DNA of 9,551 nucleotides from an uncultured Rickettsiales bacterium (lineage in GTDB: Bacteria > Pseudomonadota > Alphaproteobacteria > UBA8366): assembly GCA_913046825.1 (NCBI GenBank), contig CAJWTF010000144.1:1-9551 (forward strand), in the 5' to 3' direction. Shown in pieces: positions 1 through 7,118 of the stretch. The position numbers and the translations under genes are program-made. Every line of letters starts with the position of its first letter. Positions within the stretch are counted from its first letter, which is position 1. The notes under the pieces are model-generated. The model made no database searches. It saw only the letters and a list, made by a program, of their open reading frames with translations, and was not told the origin of the DNA.

Positions 1-2
1 TG

Positions 3-830
3 CTGTTGGTAGATATGCGGAAGAACGTCGAACTCTCATTAAAAGCCGATGCGACGGACGATGAAAAACGGGCGCAGGCAAACGCGTTCGATCAGACGAT
101 GGGCTTGATTAACATTAAGGTCCGCAACTTTGGAACGCTTGGAAACAATTTACTCGGTAGTCAATTCCGGGATGTTTTTGACGCTGATACAATTTCGTTT
201 CCGATTAGACCCAACAGTTTGCAAGAAGATAGTGTTACCGGATTGTTCGCCGGCAGTGACTTTACGATTACGGAAACTGGAACCGGCGATGTTTACGTTC
301 CGGATATTTTCGGCGCCAGGGTTCAATCATTGCCGATCAATGATGAGGACGTGGATGATGGCATTATATTGCTGGATGACGATACGATCACGCTCAATAA
401 TGACACGGGTGCGGTCTCGATCACGCGGAATGGTGCCGGCTCAGCGGTCCTGGAAGGGACTTTGGAACGTCATGGCCTCGATGTTCTGTTCTCGCCTTTC
501 TACGGGAATTTTCTGAATGATGCCTCACTGGAGGACGCCCTAGCTGATGTCGATAAGGCAACTCAGACCTCGCGGTTTTTAGCCGGCGTTTTTGACAGTT
601 TTGTTGGTCGGGTTGGAGCTCGGCGCGATCAAGTTGCCAATCTTATCAAGGAAAACGAGAAATTCGTGCAACAGGTTGAGAGCGATAATCTGCGCGAGAC
701 ATTGCTCGCACAAGCCGAGCAACAGCGGAGTGCAATACTGTTTTCCAGCGCATTCAACTCAACGCTTTCTTTTCAGGATAGCGGCGTGCTGTCCAACGCG
801 ATCAGTAACCTGATCGACGTTCAGGTCTAG
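3..830 (+). CDS. Flagellin-like protein, 5'-truncated by the window edge
   Basis: The frame is open to the left edge, so the true start lies upstream; 274 residues can be read from a TTG at position 6. Residues about 10-50 look like the end of a flagellin N-terminal D1 helix region: a DDEKRAQ...FDQTMGLIN stretch followed by FGTLGNNLL, which resembles the flagellin 'D..R......F..L...I.......FNG..LL' pattern. Residues about 170-274 resemble the C-terminal D1/D0 part: a helix with ALADVDKA and VGARRDQVANL, then ESDNLRETLLAQAEQQRSA, which matches the usual 'I.D.D.A.E...L...Q...Q' ending. Between them, residues about 55-160 form a beta-rich, very acidic middle section (for example INDEDVDDG and LLDDDTITLNND), where flagellins carry variable D2/D3 domains. 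If correct, it is a secreted filament or filament-like subunit. A hook-associated FlgL-type protein is the alternative. It converges on gshB with a 19-bp gap and no evident terminator. The family call is inferred from pattern only. Confidence 0.5.
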   Translation: MLVDMRKNVELSLKADATDDEKRAQANAFDQTMGLINIKVRNFGTLGNNLLGSQFRDVFDADTISFPIRPNSLQEDSVTGLFAGSDFTITETGTGDVYVPDIFGARVQSLPINDEDVDDGIILLDDDTITLNNDTGAVSITRNGAGSAVLEGTLERHGLDVLFSPFYGNFLNDASLEDALADVDKATQTSRFLAGVFDSFVGRVGARRDQVANLIKENEKFVQQVESDNLRETLLAQAEQQRSAILFSSAFNSTLSFQDSGVLSNAISNLIDVQV

Positions 831-849
831 GCCCTACAAGACTCTCGAA

Positions 850-1809
850 TTACTCGTCGTCGCCACTTCGGGAGCGGCGTTCTTCAATGGTATCCCAAAG
901 CTGAGCTTCCAGCGATACCTTATCGAAACGATTTATTTCTTGGATGCCGGTCGGCGATGTCACGTTAATCTCGGTGACATAGCCGCCGATGACATCAATG
1001 CCGACAAAGAACAGACCTTTCTCAGAGAGGATGGGTCCAATCGAATTGCAGATCTCGCGTTCGCGCGAGGTCAATTCGGTTTTCAACGGCACCGCGCCTA
1101 CATGCATGTTCGCTCGTGCCTCGCCCGGCGGTGGAACGCGTAGCACACCACCCGCGGGTTTGCCGTCGATGAGAATGATGCGTTTATCACCCTCTCGCAC
1201 AGCCGGCATGTATTGTTGGATGATGATGGGCTCGCGATAAAACTCCGTAAACATTTCCAGCAACGAATTCATGTTTTCGTCTTCTGGCGTGACGTGGAAC
1301 ACGCCGGCGCCCCCGTTTCCGAAAAGCGGTTTGATGATGATATCCTTATATTCGCGCCGGAACGAGAGAATGTCGTCCCGGCTGCAGGTGATCATCGTCG
1401 GCGGCATCAACTCAGCGAAATGTGTCACGAAGAGTTTTTCGGGTGCGTTCCTAACTTCAGCCGGATCGTTTACCACCAATGTTTGCGGATGCACGTGTTC
1501 CAGCAAATGCGTCGCCGTGATATAGCTCATATCGAAGGGTGGGTCTTGGCGCATGAGGATGACGTCCATCGTCGCCAAGTCGAGAAGTTCCGCCTCGCCA
1601 AGGGAGAAGTGATTCCCTTTCTCGCGGCGAACCTGCAGCGGCTGGGCGCGCGCATAAAGACGATTTTGCCGGAAAACGAGCGCTTCGGGCAGATAATGAA
1701 ACAATGCATGTTGGCGCGCTTGGGCCTCGAGCGCGAGTACGAAAGTGCTATCCGCATCGATATCAACGGTTTCGATGGGGTCCATTTGGATGGCGACGGC
1801 GAGGCTCAT
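850..1809 (-). CDS. gshB: Glutathione synthetase
   Basis: Cytoplasmic ATP-grasp ligase that joins gamma-glutamylcysteine and glycine to make glutathione, the second step of the pathway. From the ATG at 1809 the protein has 319 residues, normal for bacterial GshB. Visible signatures include the N-terminal [18 protein letters not shown], typical of alphaproteobacterial members, and MRQDPPFD near residue 86. The ATP-grasp glycine-rich loop [10 protein letters not shown] is at about 160-169, followed by [20 protein letters not shown] from about 205. The metal and substrate-binding end contains [13 protein letters not shown] at about 280. A TTG four codons upstream (1821) is also in frame, but the ATG matches the usual N-terminus and has a weak GAGA ribosome-binding site. 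The gene lies 104 bp downstream of the SirB1-like gene on the same strand and may be co-transcribed or use its own promoter. No oddities were seen. Confidence 0.97.
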   Translation of the reverse strand: MSLAVAIQMDPIETVDIDADSTFVLALEAQARQHALFHYLPEALVFRQNRLYARAQPLQVRREKGNHFSLGEAELLDLATMDVILMRQDPPFDMSYITATHLLEHVHPQTLVVNDPAEVRNAPEKLFVTHFAELMPPTMITCSRDDILSFRREYKDIIIKPLFGNGGAGVFHVTPEDENMNSLLEMFTEFYREPIIIQQYMPAVREGDKRIILIDGKPAGGVLRVPPPGEARANMHVGAVPLKTELTSREREICNSIGPILSEKGLFFVGIDVIGGYVTEINVTSPTGIQEINRFDKVSLEAQLWDTIEERRSRSGDDE

Positions 1810-1866
1810 TTTGATTCTCAATCTGGTTTGAACTGTCGGTTCGGGTTTCGTATTCGACGATCACAC

Positions 1867-1897
1867 ATAATATATGGCGAGATGTGGCCCCAAGCCC
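1867..1897 (-). promoter_or_regulatory. Possible gshB promoter (AT-rich -10)
   Basis: The 104-bp gap between the SirB1-like gene and gshB contains, on the minus strand, a TATATTAT stretch (1867-1874) that would serve as a -10 element about 60 bp upstream of the gshB ATG. No good -35 is present at correct spacing: TTGGGG lies at 1888-1893, only 13-15 bp away. This is a weak candidate; gshB may instead be read through from dolP. Confidence 0.22.
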
Positions 1898-1913
1898 AGA
1901 GCTTGATAAAGTG

Positions 1914-2750
1914 TTAATTCAGGCGTTGTCGTAATTGTTGCAAGAGCGCTGCGGTTTCCTGCTGCCGTGTGCCATTCGGGTCACGCGCGATAGCGGTTTC
2001 CAACGCTTCTATCGCCGCTCCCAGTTTTCCGAGCTGGGCATGCAAAATTCCGGCGTCGCGCCATAGCTCGGGCTGTTGCGGTGCTATCAATAACATGGCG
2101 TCAATCGTTTGGGACGCGTCTTCAAGCCTGCGCATCTGCAGTAGCCGAAGCCTTATGTTGCTCAACAGTCGCAGGAGGACACCTCGATCTGGCACCGGCG
2201 CAAACAGGTCGGCACTTAATTCCGCATCCTGGCCCGCGACCATCTTTAATAATTCACGCAATTCAGGCGGGGTCCGGCACACACCTTCATGAAACGGGTC
2301 GAGGATAGCGCGGCTTCCCTCCAACTCCAGTGCAATGAGAAAATGGCCCGGAAAATTGAGACCGAATGCCCGCCAGCCTTGGGCTCTGGCGACATGGATG
2401 TAAAGAATGCCGAGGGTGACCGGAAGTCCCTTGCGTCGCTCGATGACACTCAGGAGGTCGGCATTCTGTAAATCGTCATAGGTTTGATCGTCACCGCGAT
2501 ATCGATTTTCTCGGGCGACGACGCCCGCGAGTATGCTGGCGGCTGTTTCTGCTGAGACCGGCACCTCATTTTGTGCCCTCACGGCAACGCTTCGTGTCAG
2601 GGCGCCAAGATGCAATTCGGCAGGCTCGAGATCGACTTTGCTTCTTGTGAGAGCCGCTAAATGGAGCGCGGCGCGGGCGATATCGAGTTCGTGCTCGGAA
2701 CTATTGCCGACGCTTTGTAGAAATGCTCGAGATTCTCGGCGTCGGTTCAT
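1914..2750 (-). CDS. SirB1-family protein (transglutaminase-like domain plus TPR repeats)
   Basis: A 278-residue protein of the SirB1 / transglutaminase-like core-2 family, whose biochemical role is not firmly established. The core lies at about residues 65-160: an ENRYRGDDQTYDDLQNA segment, then ERRKGLPVTLGILYIHVA at about 104-121, then GLNFPGHFLIA at about 130-140 and ILDPF at about 149-153. H136 and D151 occupy the transglutaminase His/Asp positions, but the usual nucleophile position in the RRKGLPVTLG segment has no cysteine. Residues about 190-278 are helical and read as tetratricopeptide-like repeats: AMLLIAPQQPELWRDAGILH, then a second helix pair ending in ETAIARDPNG. No signal peptide is apparent, so it is probably cytoplasmic. 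Its ATG overlaps the stop of the dolP-like gene as ATGA (2747-2750), indicating translational coupling. Family call confident; function unknown. Confidence 0.88.
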   Translation of the reverse strand: MNRRRESRAFLQSVGNSSEHELDIARAALHLAALTRSKVDLEPAELHLGALTRSVAVRAQNEVPVSAETAASILAGVVARENRYRGDDQTYDDLQNADLLSVIERRKGLPVTLGILYIHVARAQGWRAFGLNFPGHFLIALELEGSRAILDPFHEGVCRTPPELRELLKMVAGQDAELSADLFAPVPDRGVLLRLLSNIRLRLLQMRRLEDASQTIDAMLLIAPQQPELWRDAGILHAQLGKLGAAIEALETAIARDPNGTRQQETAALLQQLRQRLN

Positions 2751-3373
2751 TTTGCGGTGGCCGGAATGATCACTTTAAGCTGCCGCGAAGGATCGTTTTT
2801 CAAGACAGCATAATTGGTGACACGCCGCACGTATCCTACATCTCGGGCGTGCGCCCCCACACGGTCGCGTTCCACTTTGTCTTGGGCGATGCCCATGATG
2901 AAGACGTGTCCATTGACTGTATCGACCGAGTAGTTAATCGCTTTTATATCGCCGTCTACCGTCAGTTTGAAGATGAGTTTGGTCGTGATCCAAGCATCAC
3001 GTGCATAGTCAACCAAGCCGCTGCGATCTTTAATTTCGATCTGGTTGATGACTTCGCGGACCCTGTCGACCTGCCACGCAATTCGAACCGCATTGACCCG
3101 ATGTTCCGGTTTCGCGACGCTCCCTGTCAGCAACACGCGCCCCTCGTGGACCTCGCTCGACAAGCCGATAAACAGATTGGAATCTACGTCTAACCATTTA
3201 GAGTTTAATTTTGCTTGGATCAATTTGTCGTCGATCACACCGCCAAGTCCACGCTCTTCCATGGAGGAGGTTCCGGCGGCGGCGCCGGCGCCGATTAAAA
3301 CGCCACATCCGCTCAGCGGCAGAGTCAACATCACGGCAATGAAACAGAAGCGGGTTATGGAGTGCATGGTCAT
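2747..3373 (-). CDS. dolP: DolP-like outer-membrane lipoprotein with two BON domains
   Basis: From the ATG at 3373 this is a 208-residue lipoprotein. It has a short n-region with R8, a hydrophobic core FIAVMLTLPL, and the lipobox LSGC with the lipidated cysteine at residue 23. Residue +2 is Gly rather than Asp, so sorting to the outer membrane is expected. BON domain 1 covers about 46-113 (including EGRVLLTGSV) and BON domain 2 about 126-191. The junction motif DAWITTK and NGHVFIMG closely match Escherichia coli DolP (YraP), which binds anionic phospholipid and supports outer-membrane integrity. In E. coli yraP lies beside yraM (lpoA) and yraN, and the same neighbours occur here. An ATG two codons later (3367) is an alternative start. 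The reading frame stays open upstream to 3514, but that part encodes the yraN remnant, not this protein. Its stop overlaps the next gene's start. Confidence 0.88.
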   Translation of the reverse strand: MTMHSITRFCFIAVMLTLPLSGCGVLIGAGAAAGTSSMEERGLGGVIDDKLIQAKLNSKWLDVDSNLFIGLSSEVHEGRVLLTGSVAKPEHRVNAVRIAWQVDRVREVINQIEIKDRSGLVDYARDAWITTKLIFKLTVDGDIKAINYSVDTVNGHVFIMGIAQDKVERDRVGAHARDVGYVRRVTNYAVLKNDPSRQLKVIIPATAK

Positions 3374-3444
3374 GATGAATTGTTCCAAATCTGTTCTAAC
3401 CATAAAACGATTCGTCCGCCGCATCCAGAAGACGTAACGCTCAG

Positions 3445-3783
3445 TTGTCCGGCTTGTGGTATGCCCGTGCCATTTCCACGGACTAATTAGAATCAAATCG
3501 AACCGCATAGCCATTTTGGAGAAAGCGGGTCAGGAAGCTTTGGGCCAACCAGGCGTGCTAGCCAGGCGTTAGCTGGGCGAGAGCGCTTCGAGCGCCTGAT
3601 CTAGGTTCGCGCGGGCTTTTACCTCCACGATCGCGCCCTGCGTAGCAACAAGATCAATTTCGCCGTCAGGTGTGCGTAGACGATGCGCGACAATGGTGAA
3701 GCCCTTGAGGCCCAAAACAGAGTGGCCCGGCGGTCCCCGGCCCGACCCCATGCCTCTGCGCGTATTTTATCGCCGCCAGTCAA
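3445..3783 (-). pseudogene. yraN: Decayed yraN (UPF0102 endonuclease-like), multiple frameshifts
   Basis: Pieces of a YraN protein occur in correct order on the minus strand but in different frames. From a TTG at 3783 one frame reads [23 protein letters not shown], the usual N-terminus. The frame starting at 3751 then gives [20 protein letters not shown] followed by VEVKAR, the conserved nuclease-like core, running to LEALSPS and a TAA at 3569-3571. A third stretch with AWLARLVGP lies in another frame. The C-terminus, RFDLILISPWKWHG (about 3508-3467), returns to the 3751 frame. Between GEIDL and VEVK the spacing is about three residues shorter than in E. coli YraN. An intact family member has about 115-130 residues. 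The function of YraN is not well established. Neighbouring genes are intact, so sequencing error is a less likely explanation than real decay. The limits are approximate. Confidence 0.8.
3550..3573 (-). repeat. Imperfect tandem duplication at the yraN lesion
   Basis: On the minus strand GCTAACGCCTG (3573-3563) is followed immediately by GCTAGCACGCCTG (3562-3550). The two copies differ only by a 2-base GC insertion. The unit lengths of 11 and 13 bases are not multiples of three, and the array sits exactly at the premature stop of the yraN core frame. It could be a slippage product that contributed to the frameshift. Confidence 0.5.
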
Positions 3784-3841
3784 TTAGGGTACCGTCCCAG
3801 GGTTTCTCCCCGTTTACTTGCTGGGTCCGCGCCGTTAGGCT

Positions 3842-3870
3842 TTGACGCGCAGCTGGGCAGGGCGGGCAAT
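3842..3870 (+). promoter_or_regulatory. Weak candidate promoter for the LpoA-family gene
   Basis: A TTGACG at 3842-3847 matches a -35 box in five of six bases. Seventeen bases later GGCAAT (3865-3870) matches a -10 box in only three of six. Transcription would start near 3877, just upstream of the AGGAG sequences. Positions 3784-3898 contain no recognisable gene, including no readable rsmI fragment; this promoter and the ribosome-binding sites are all I can see there. Confidence 0.25.
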
Positions 3871-3884
3871 GTGTTAAATCGTTT

Positions 3885-3931
3885 CAGGAGATTAGGAGAT
3901 TTCCGCCATTCTTCATAGTGCAGCATTTTTG
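3885..3931 (+). promoter_or_regulatory. Ribosome-binding sites implying a non-canonical (ATT) start
   Basis: Two Shine-Dalgarno-like sequences occur: CAGGAG at 3885-3890 and AGGAG at 3894-3898. Each is followed after 8-9 bases by an in-frame ATT, at 3899 and 3908 respectively. An in-frame TAG at 3893-3895 blocks any earlier start. No in-frame ATG or GTG lies between that stop and the lipoprotein cysteine codon at 3965. The only conventional start, TTG at 3929, has no purine-rich site in front of it and would leave just 12 residues before the cysteine. ATT at 3908 gives a 19-residue signal peptide, a normal length. Confidence 0.5.
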
Positions 3932-5356
3932 CCCGTTTTGGTCGTTGGCCTTGCCATTGGCGCATGCCAGATCACAACGTTAACCAAGGCGCCGCTAAAG
4001 AAACAGGATTCGGCGCCCGTTCACGCGTGGCCATCGACCGACCCGGAAGGCCCATCGTTCAAGGCCAAGGTTAAGGCTGTGCAAAATACAGCGACGCCTG
4101 ATCCAGCAGACCTTCCGTCAGTGGCGCAATCCGTCCCATCGCAATCCGCAACCGCCGCCAAGCTGCCTCAAGTTGCGTCTTTGCCGCCTGCTGGTTTTTC
4201 CGCGGGTGGTTCACGGCGTGCGAAAAAAGTCGCCTTGTTGTTACCCTTGAGTGGTGCGCGCGCGCAATTGGGGCGTGAACTCTTGGATGCGGCGCAAATA
4301 GCTGTATTTGACTTGGCGGATGAGAATTTCGTCATCTATCCGTTCGACACGAAGGGTAGTACTGCGGGTGCGGCAAGTGCCGCGAGCCAGGCGGTAGCGG
4401 CTGGGGCCGAATTAATCTTAGGGCCACTCTTGGCCAGCTCGGTGCGGGCGGTGCGGCCGATCGCGGAGCGTGCGGGAGTTTCGGTTGTCGCGTTCTCCAA
4501 TTCCCGCGATGTGGCGGGTGATGGTGTTTACATCTTAGGTTTCGTGCCCCACCAACAAGTTGAAGCCGTGGTCGAACATGCCGTCTCCGAGGGTCTTTAC
4601 CGATACGCCGCTCTCGCGCCGAACAATGCCTATGGCCGGGCTGTCGTCGTGGCCCTGAAGGAGGTTGCCAATTTTCACGAAGCGCTTGTGGTCCAAGTGC
4701 AATATTACGATTCGCGGGCGACGGACTTCAGTCAACCGGCCAAGGTCATCGCAGATTACGAGCGCCGTCATAAAGCGTTGATGGAACAGCGGGTGGAACT
4801 CGAAGCCCGCGAAGACGAAGTCTCTAAGCAGGTCCTCAAGCGCATGGAGAAATTGGATACTTTAGGAGAGGTCGAGTACGACGCAGTTCTATTGCCCGGC
4901 AGTGGCCAACAGCTGAAGGCGATTGCATCCCTGTTGTCGTATTACGATGTTGATCAACCGGCGGTGCGCCTGCTGGGGCTCAGCAATTGGGCGCAGACCG
5001 CGAATATCGAAACCGAACCGTCGTTAAGCCGGGGTTGGTATGCCGCGCCACCACGTGAGGAACGGCAGAATTTTTTCCAAAGGTACCGCAAACTGTATGG
5101 CCGCCCGCCCGCGGCGATCGCGTCGCTTGCGTATGATGCAACTGCGCTCGCTATCGTTTTGGCGCAATCGAACGAGCCGAACGTCTTTGCGCGAAGCCGA
5201 TTGGTCCAACCTTTTGGATTTCTTGGCGTTGACGGACTTTTTCGGTTGCGCGAAGAGGGTGTGGCCGAGCGGGTTTTCGAAGTGCGTGAGGTCACCCGCA
5301 AAGGATTTACGGTCCGGAAGCCAGCCGCGACCGCGTTCCCGCAAGCCGGCGGGTAG
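3908..5356 (+). CDS. Penicillin-binding protein activator lipoprotein (LpoA/YraM C-domain family)
   Basis: A predicted outer-membrane lipoprotein of about 482 residues from ATT 3908, or 475 from TTG 3929. The hydrophobic AAFLPVLVVGLAIGAC ends in a lipobox (IGAC, cysteine codon 3965-3967). A Pro/Ala/Ser/Gln-rich low-complexity linker of about 85 residues follows, then a periplasmic-binding-protein fold like the LpoA C-terminal domain (numbering from TTG 3929). It starts with KKVALLLPLSGARAQLGREL at about 99-118. Further segments are ELILGPLLASSVRAVRPIAE (161-180), VSVVAFSNSRDV (184-195) and ASLAYDATALA (398-408). A charged helical insert covers about 276-312. In gammaproteobacteria LpoA activates the peptidoglycan synthase PBP1A; that role is inferred here, and the gammaproteobacterial N-terminal TPR domain is absent. 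The gene converges on hemW with a 3-bp gap. The start codon is uncertain. Family call confident, specific partner unknown. Confidence 0.88.
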   Translation: MLHSAAFLPVLVVGLAIGACQITTLTKAPLKKQDSAPVHAWPSTDPEGPSFKAKVKAVQNTATPDPADLPSVAQSVPSQSATAAKLPQVASLPPAGFSAGGSRRAKKVALLLPLSGARAQLGRELLDAAQIAVFDLADENFVIYPFDTKGSTAGAASAASQAVAAGAELILGPLLASSVRAVRPIAERAGVSVVAFSNSRDVAGDGVYILGFVPHQQVEAVVEHAVSEGLYRYAALAPNNAYGRAVVVALKEVANFHEALVVQVQYYDSRATDFSQPAKVIADYERRHKALMEQRVELEAREDEVSKQVLKRMEKLDTLGEVEYDAVLLPGSGQQLKAIASLLSYYDVDQPAVRLLGLSNWAQTANIETEPSLSRGWYAAPPREERQNFFQRYRKLYGRPPAAIASLAYDATALAIVLAQSNEPNVFARSRLVQPFGFLGVDGLFRLREEGVAERVFEVREVTRKGFTVRKPAATAFPQAGG

Positions 5357-5359
5357 GTC

Positions 5360-6529
5360 TTAAGGCAACAGCCGTTTGATCAGTGTATCAAGATGTAATT
5401 GACCGGCTTCCGTTGCCCGCACGCAGGTTGCGTCGTCGTCTATCAAACCTTCTTCGGTAAAAGCGTGTAACGCATCGGTGTTTAACAAAGTTTTGAACGA
5501 TGCGCCCGCTGCTTCCTGAAATCGCGCGTCTGGAATGCCTTCTGCGGAGCGCAACCCCATGATCACCAATTCCGCAAGTTTGTCCTCGATGGAGAGCGCA
5601 ACCTGATCGCGGGTTCCGTGCCCGTCCCGCTCGACCGCTTCAAGCCAACGCTCCGGCAATTTTCGGCGTTCGGTTGCAAATTTAGTTCCGTCAATGGTGA
5701 CCCGTCCATGAGCGCCCGGGCCGATGCCGACGTAATCTTGATACCGCCAATAAAGTAGATTGTGCCGACACTCAGAGCCCGGCGCCCCGTGATTCGAAGT
5801 CTCGTAGGCCGGTAAGCCGGCATCTGTCAACCAAGCTCGAGTTTCCGTGAACATTTCCGCCGCGAGGTCTTCATCCAGGGGTGTTAGTTTTCCTTGGCGC
5901 CATAGGCCGTGAAAGGGTGTCCCGCGTTCGATTGTGAGCTGGTAAAGCGAGAGGTGCGATCCCGCGAGACTCAAGGCTCTATCCAACTCACGGCGCCAGT
6001 CGGCCAAAGTTTGATCGGGTCTGGCGTAAATCAAATCAAAGCTGTAGCGGCCGAAATGCGTGGCCGCGATTTCAATTGCTGCAATGGCTTCGGCCCCAGA
6101 ATGTTCGCGCCCGAGAAACTCTAGAACGGTGTTGTCGAACGATTGCACGCCGATGGAAAGCCGATTGACACCGGCGTCCGCGAGCGCTTGGAAGTTCTCG
6201 ATCTCGACGGATGTCGGGTTGGCTTCGGTGGTGATCTCGACGTCCGGGGCAAATCCCCAGCAGTCGCGAATTTTCTCAATCACAGCTGCGGCGGTTTCCG
6301 GGGGCATGAGCGATGGTGTCCCGCCACCAAAGAAGATGCTTGTGACGGGACGTTGGGGTCCGCTGGCGGCAGCGTGGTCGATTTCTGCCAGCAATGCCGC
6401 GCGCCAGCGTGCCTGGTCGACTTTGTCACGGACATGGCTGTTAAAATCGCAATAGGGACACTTGGAAAGACAAAAGGGCCAATGGACGTAGACGCCGAAG
6501 GGCTCCACGGTCGGGCTCAGTGGAAACAA
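5360..6529 (-). CDS. hemW: HemW, radical SAM haem chaperone (formerly HemN-like)
   Basis: A 389-residue radical-SAM protein. The cluster motif CLSKCPYC places C20, C24 and C27 on the 4Fe-4S cluster. The next positions are DFNSH, with no fourth cysteine, which distinguishes HemW from coproporphyrinogen dehydrogenase HemN. Other signatures are FFGGGTPSL (66-74), [13 protein letters not shown] (98-110), [10 protein letters not shown] (124-133) and [13 protein letters not shown] further on. HemW binds haem and is thought to deliver it to respiratory cytochromes. The start is a TTG at 6529 overlapping the rdgB stop by 13 bases; a GTG at 6508 would remove seven residues and still keep all motifs. 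Neither has a clear ribosome-binding site, so coupling to rdgB translation is likely. It is the last gene of rph-rdgB-hemW and meets the LpoA-family gene tail to tail. Confidence 0.95.
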   Translation of the reverse strand: MFPLSPTVEPFGVYVHWPFCLSKCPYCDFNSHVRDKVDQARWRAALLAEIDHAAASGPQRPVTSIFFGGGTPSLMPPETAAAVIEKIRDCWGFAPDVEITTEANPTSVEIENFQALADAGVNRLSIGVQSFDNTVLEFLGREHSGAEAIAAIEIAATHFGRYSFDLIYARPDQTLADWRRELDRALSLAGSHLSLYQLTIERGTPFHGLWRQGKLTPLDEDLAAEMFTETRAWLTDAGLPAYETSNHGAPGSECRHNLLYWRYQDYVGIGPGAHGRVTIDGTKFATERRKLPERWLEAVERDGHGTRDQVALSIEDKLAELVIMGLRSAEGIPDARFQEAAGASFKTLLNTDALHAFTEEGLIDDDATCVRATEAGQLHLDTLIKRLLP

Positions 6530-7113
6530 GCGGCGACGAGTTTTCCGAACGCGTCGGCGCGGTGGCTGATAGTATGTTTTTCGATCTGATCCATTTCACC
6601 AAAGGTTTCGGTGCGGCCATCGGGTATGAACATCGGGTCGTACCCGAAGCCTGCCAAACCACGCGGTGGCCAAACCAACTCGCCTTTGACCAAACCTTCG
6701 AAAGTTTCCGCATGCCCGTCCGGCCACGCGAGGGCGAGGGCGCAGACAAATTGAGCGGTTCGGATGCTTTCTGGCTTCAGGAGCTTTTCGATTTTTTCCA
6801 TAGCGACAGGAAAGTCCTTCTCGGGTCCGGCCCAACGTGCGGAATAAATGCCGGGATTGCCGTCTAATGCATCGACTGCCAGCCCGGAATCGTCTGCGAG
6901 TGCTGGTAGTTGTGCGGCATTCGCCGCCGCTTCCGCCTTCAATATGGCATTGGCAATAAAGGTGTCGCCGGTCTCCTCGGGCTCTTCCAGAGATAGTTCT
7001 CCGGCTGAACGAACCGCGATGCCGAAGGGGCGCAGCAAGTCGTCGATTTCCCGGACCTTGCCCGGATTATGGCTGGCGATAATCAGCTGCTTTTCGGTGA
7101 AACGCCGCGCCAT
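6517..7113 (-). CDS. rdgB: RdgB/HAM1 non-canonical purine NTP pyrophosphatase (dITP/XTP)
   Basis: A 198-residue cytoplasmic enzyme that hydrolyses dITP, XTP and ITP to monophosphates, keeping deaminated purines out of DNA and RNA. Its length is normal for the family. Conserved motifs are present in order: ASHNPGK (13-19) at the nucleotide-binding loop, [14 protein letters not shown] (70-83) with the catalytic and metal-binding aspartates, [10 protein letters not shown] (87-96), FGYDPMF (156-162) and the purine-recognition SHRADAF (183-189). It begins with an ATG five bases after the rph stop and its end overlaps the hemW start, so the three genes form one operon. No strong ribosome-binding site precedes the ATG, consistent with translational coupling to rph. 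Nothing unusual was seen. Confidence 0.97.
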   Translation of the reverse strand: MARRFTEKQLIIASHNPGKVREIDDLLRPFGIAVRSAGELSLEEPEETGDTFIANAILKAEAAANAAQLPALADDSGLAVDALDGNPGIYSARWAGPEKDFPVAMEKIEKLLKPESIRTAQFVCALALAWPDGHAETFEGLVKGELVWPPRGLAGFGYDPMFIPDGRTETFGEMDQIEKHTISHRADAFGKLVAACFH

Positions 7114-7118
7114 TGTCG

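Noticed and set aside
1213..1917. Long plus-strand open frame of 234 codons opposite gshB
   Set aside because: It lies antisense to a motif-rich glutathione synthetase and its translation has no recognisable domain; it is a codon-bias shadow.
3780..3965. Minus-strand 61-codon open frame in the gap before the LpoA-family gene, considered as an rsmI remnant
   Set aside because: No RsmI motif is readable in it, and it overlaps the lipoprotein signal peptide on the other strand.
4754..4864. Charged helical insert within the LpoA-family protein, considered as an inserted domain
   Set aside because: From what I recall, alphaproteobacterial members of this family often have such a segment before the 'YDAVLLP' strand, so it is probably normal.
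5354..5365. Search for a shared bidirectional terminator between the LpoA-family gene and hemW
   Set aside because: The genes are separated by only 3 bp and I saw no GC-rich hairpin with a T run.
6143..6589. Plus-strand 148-codon open frame opposite hemW and rdgB
   Set aside because: It is antisense to two confidently identified genes and shows no motif; a shadow frame.
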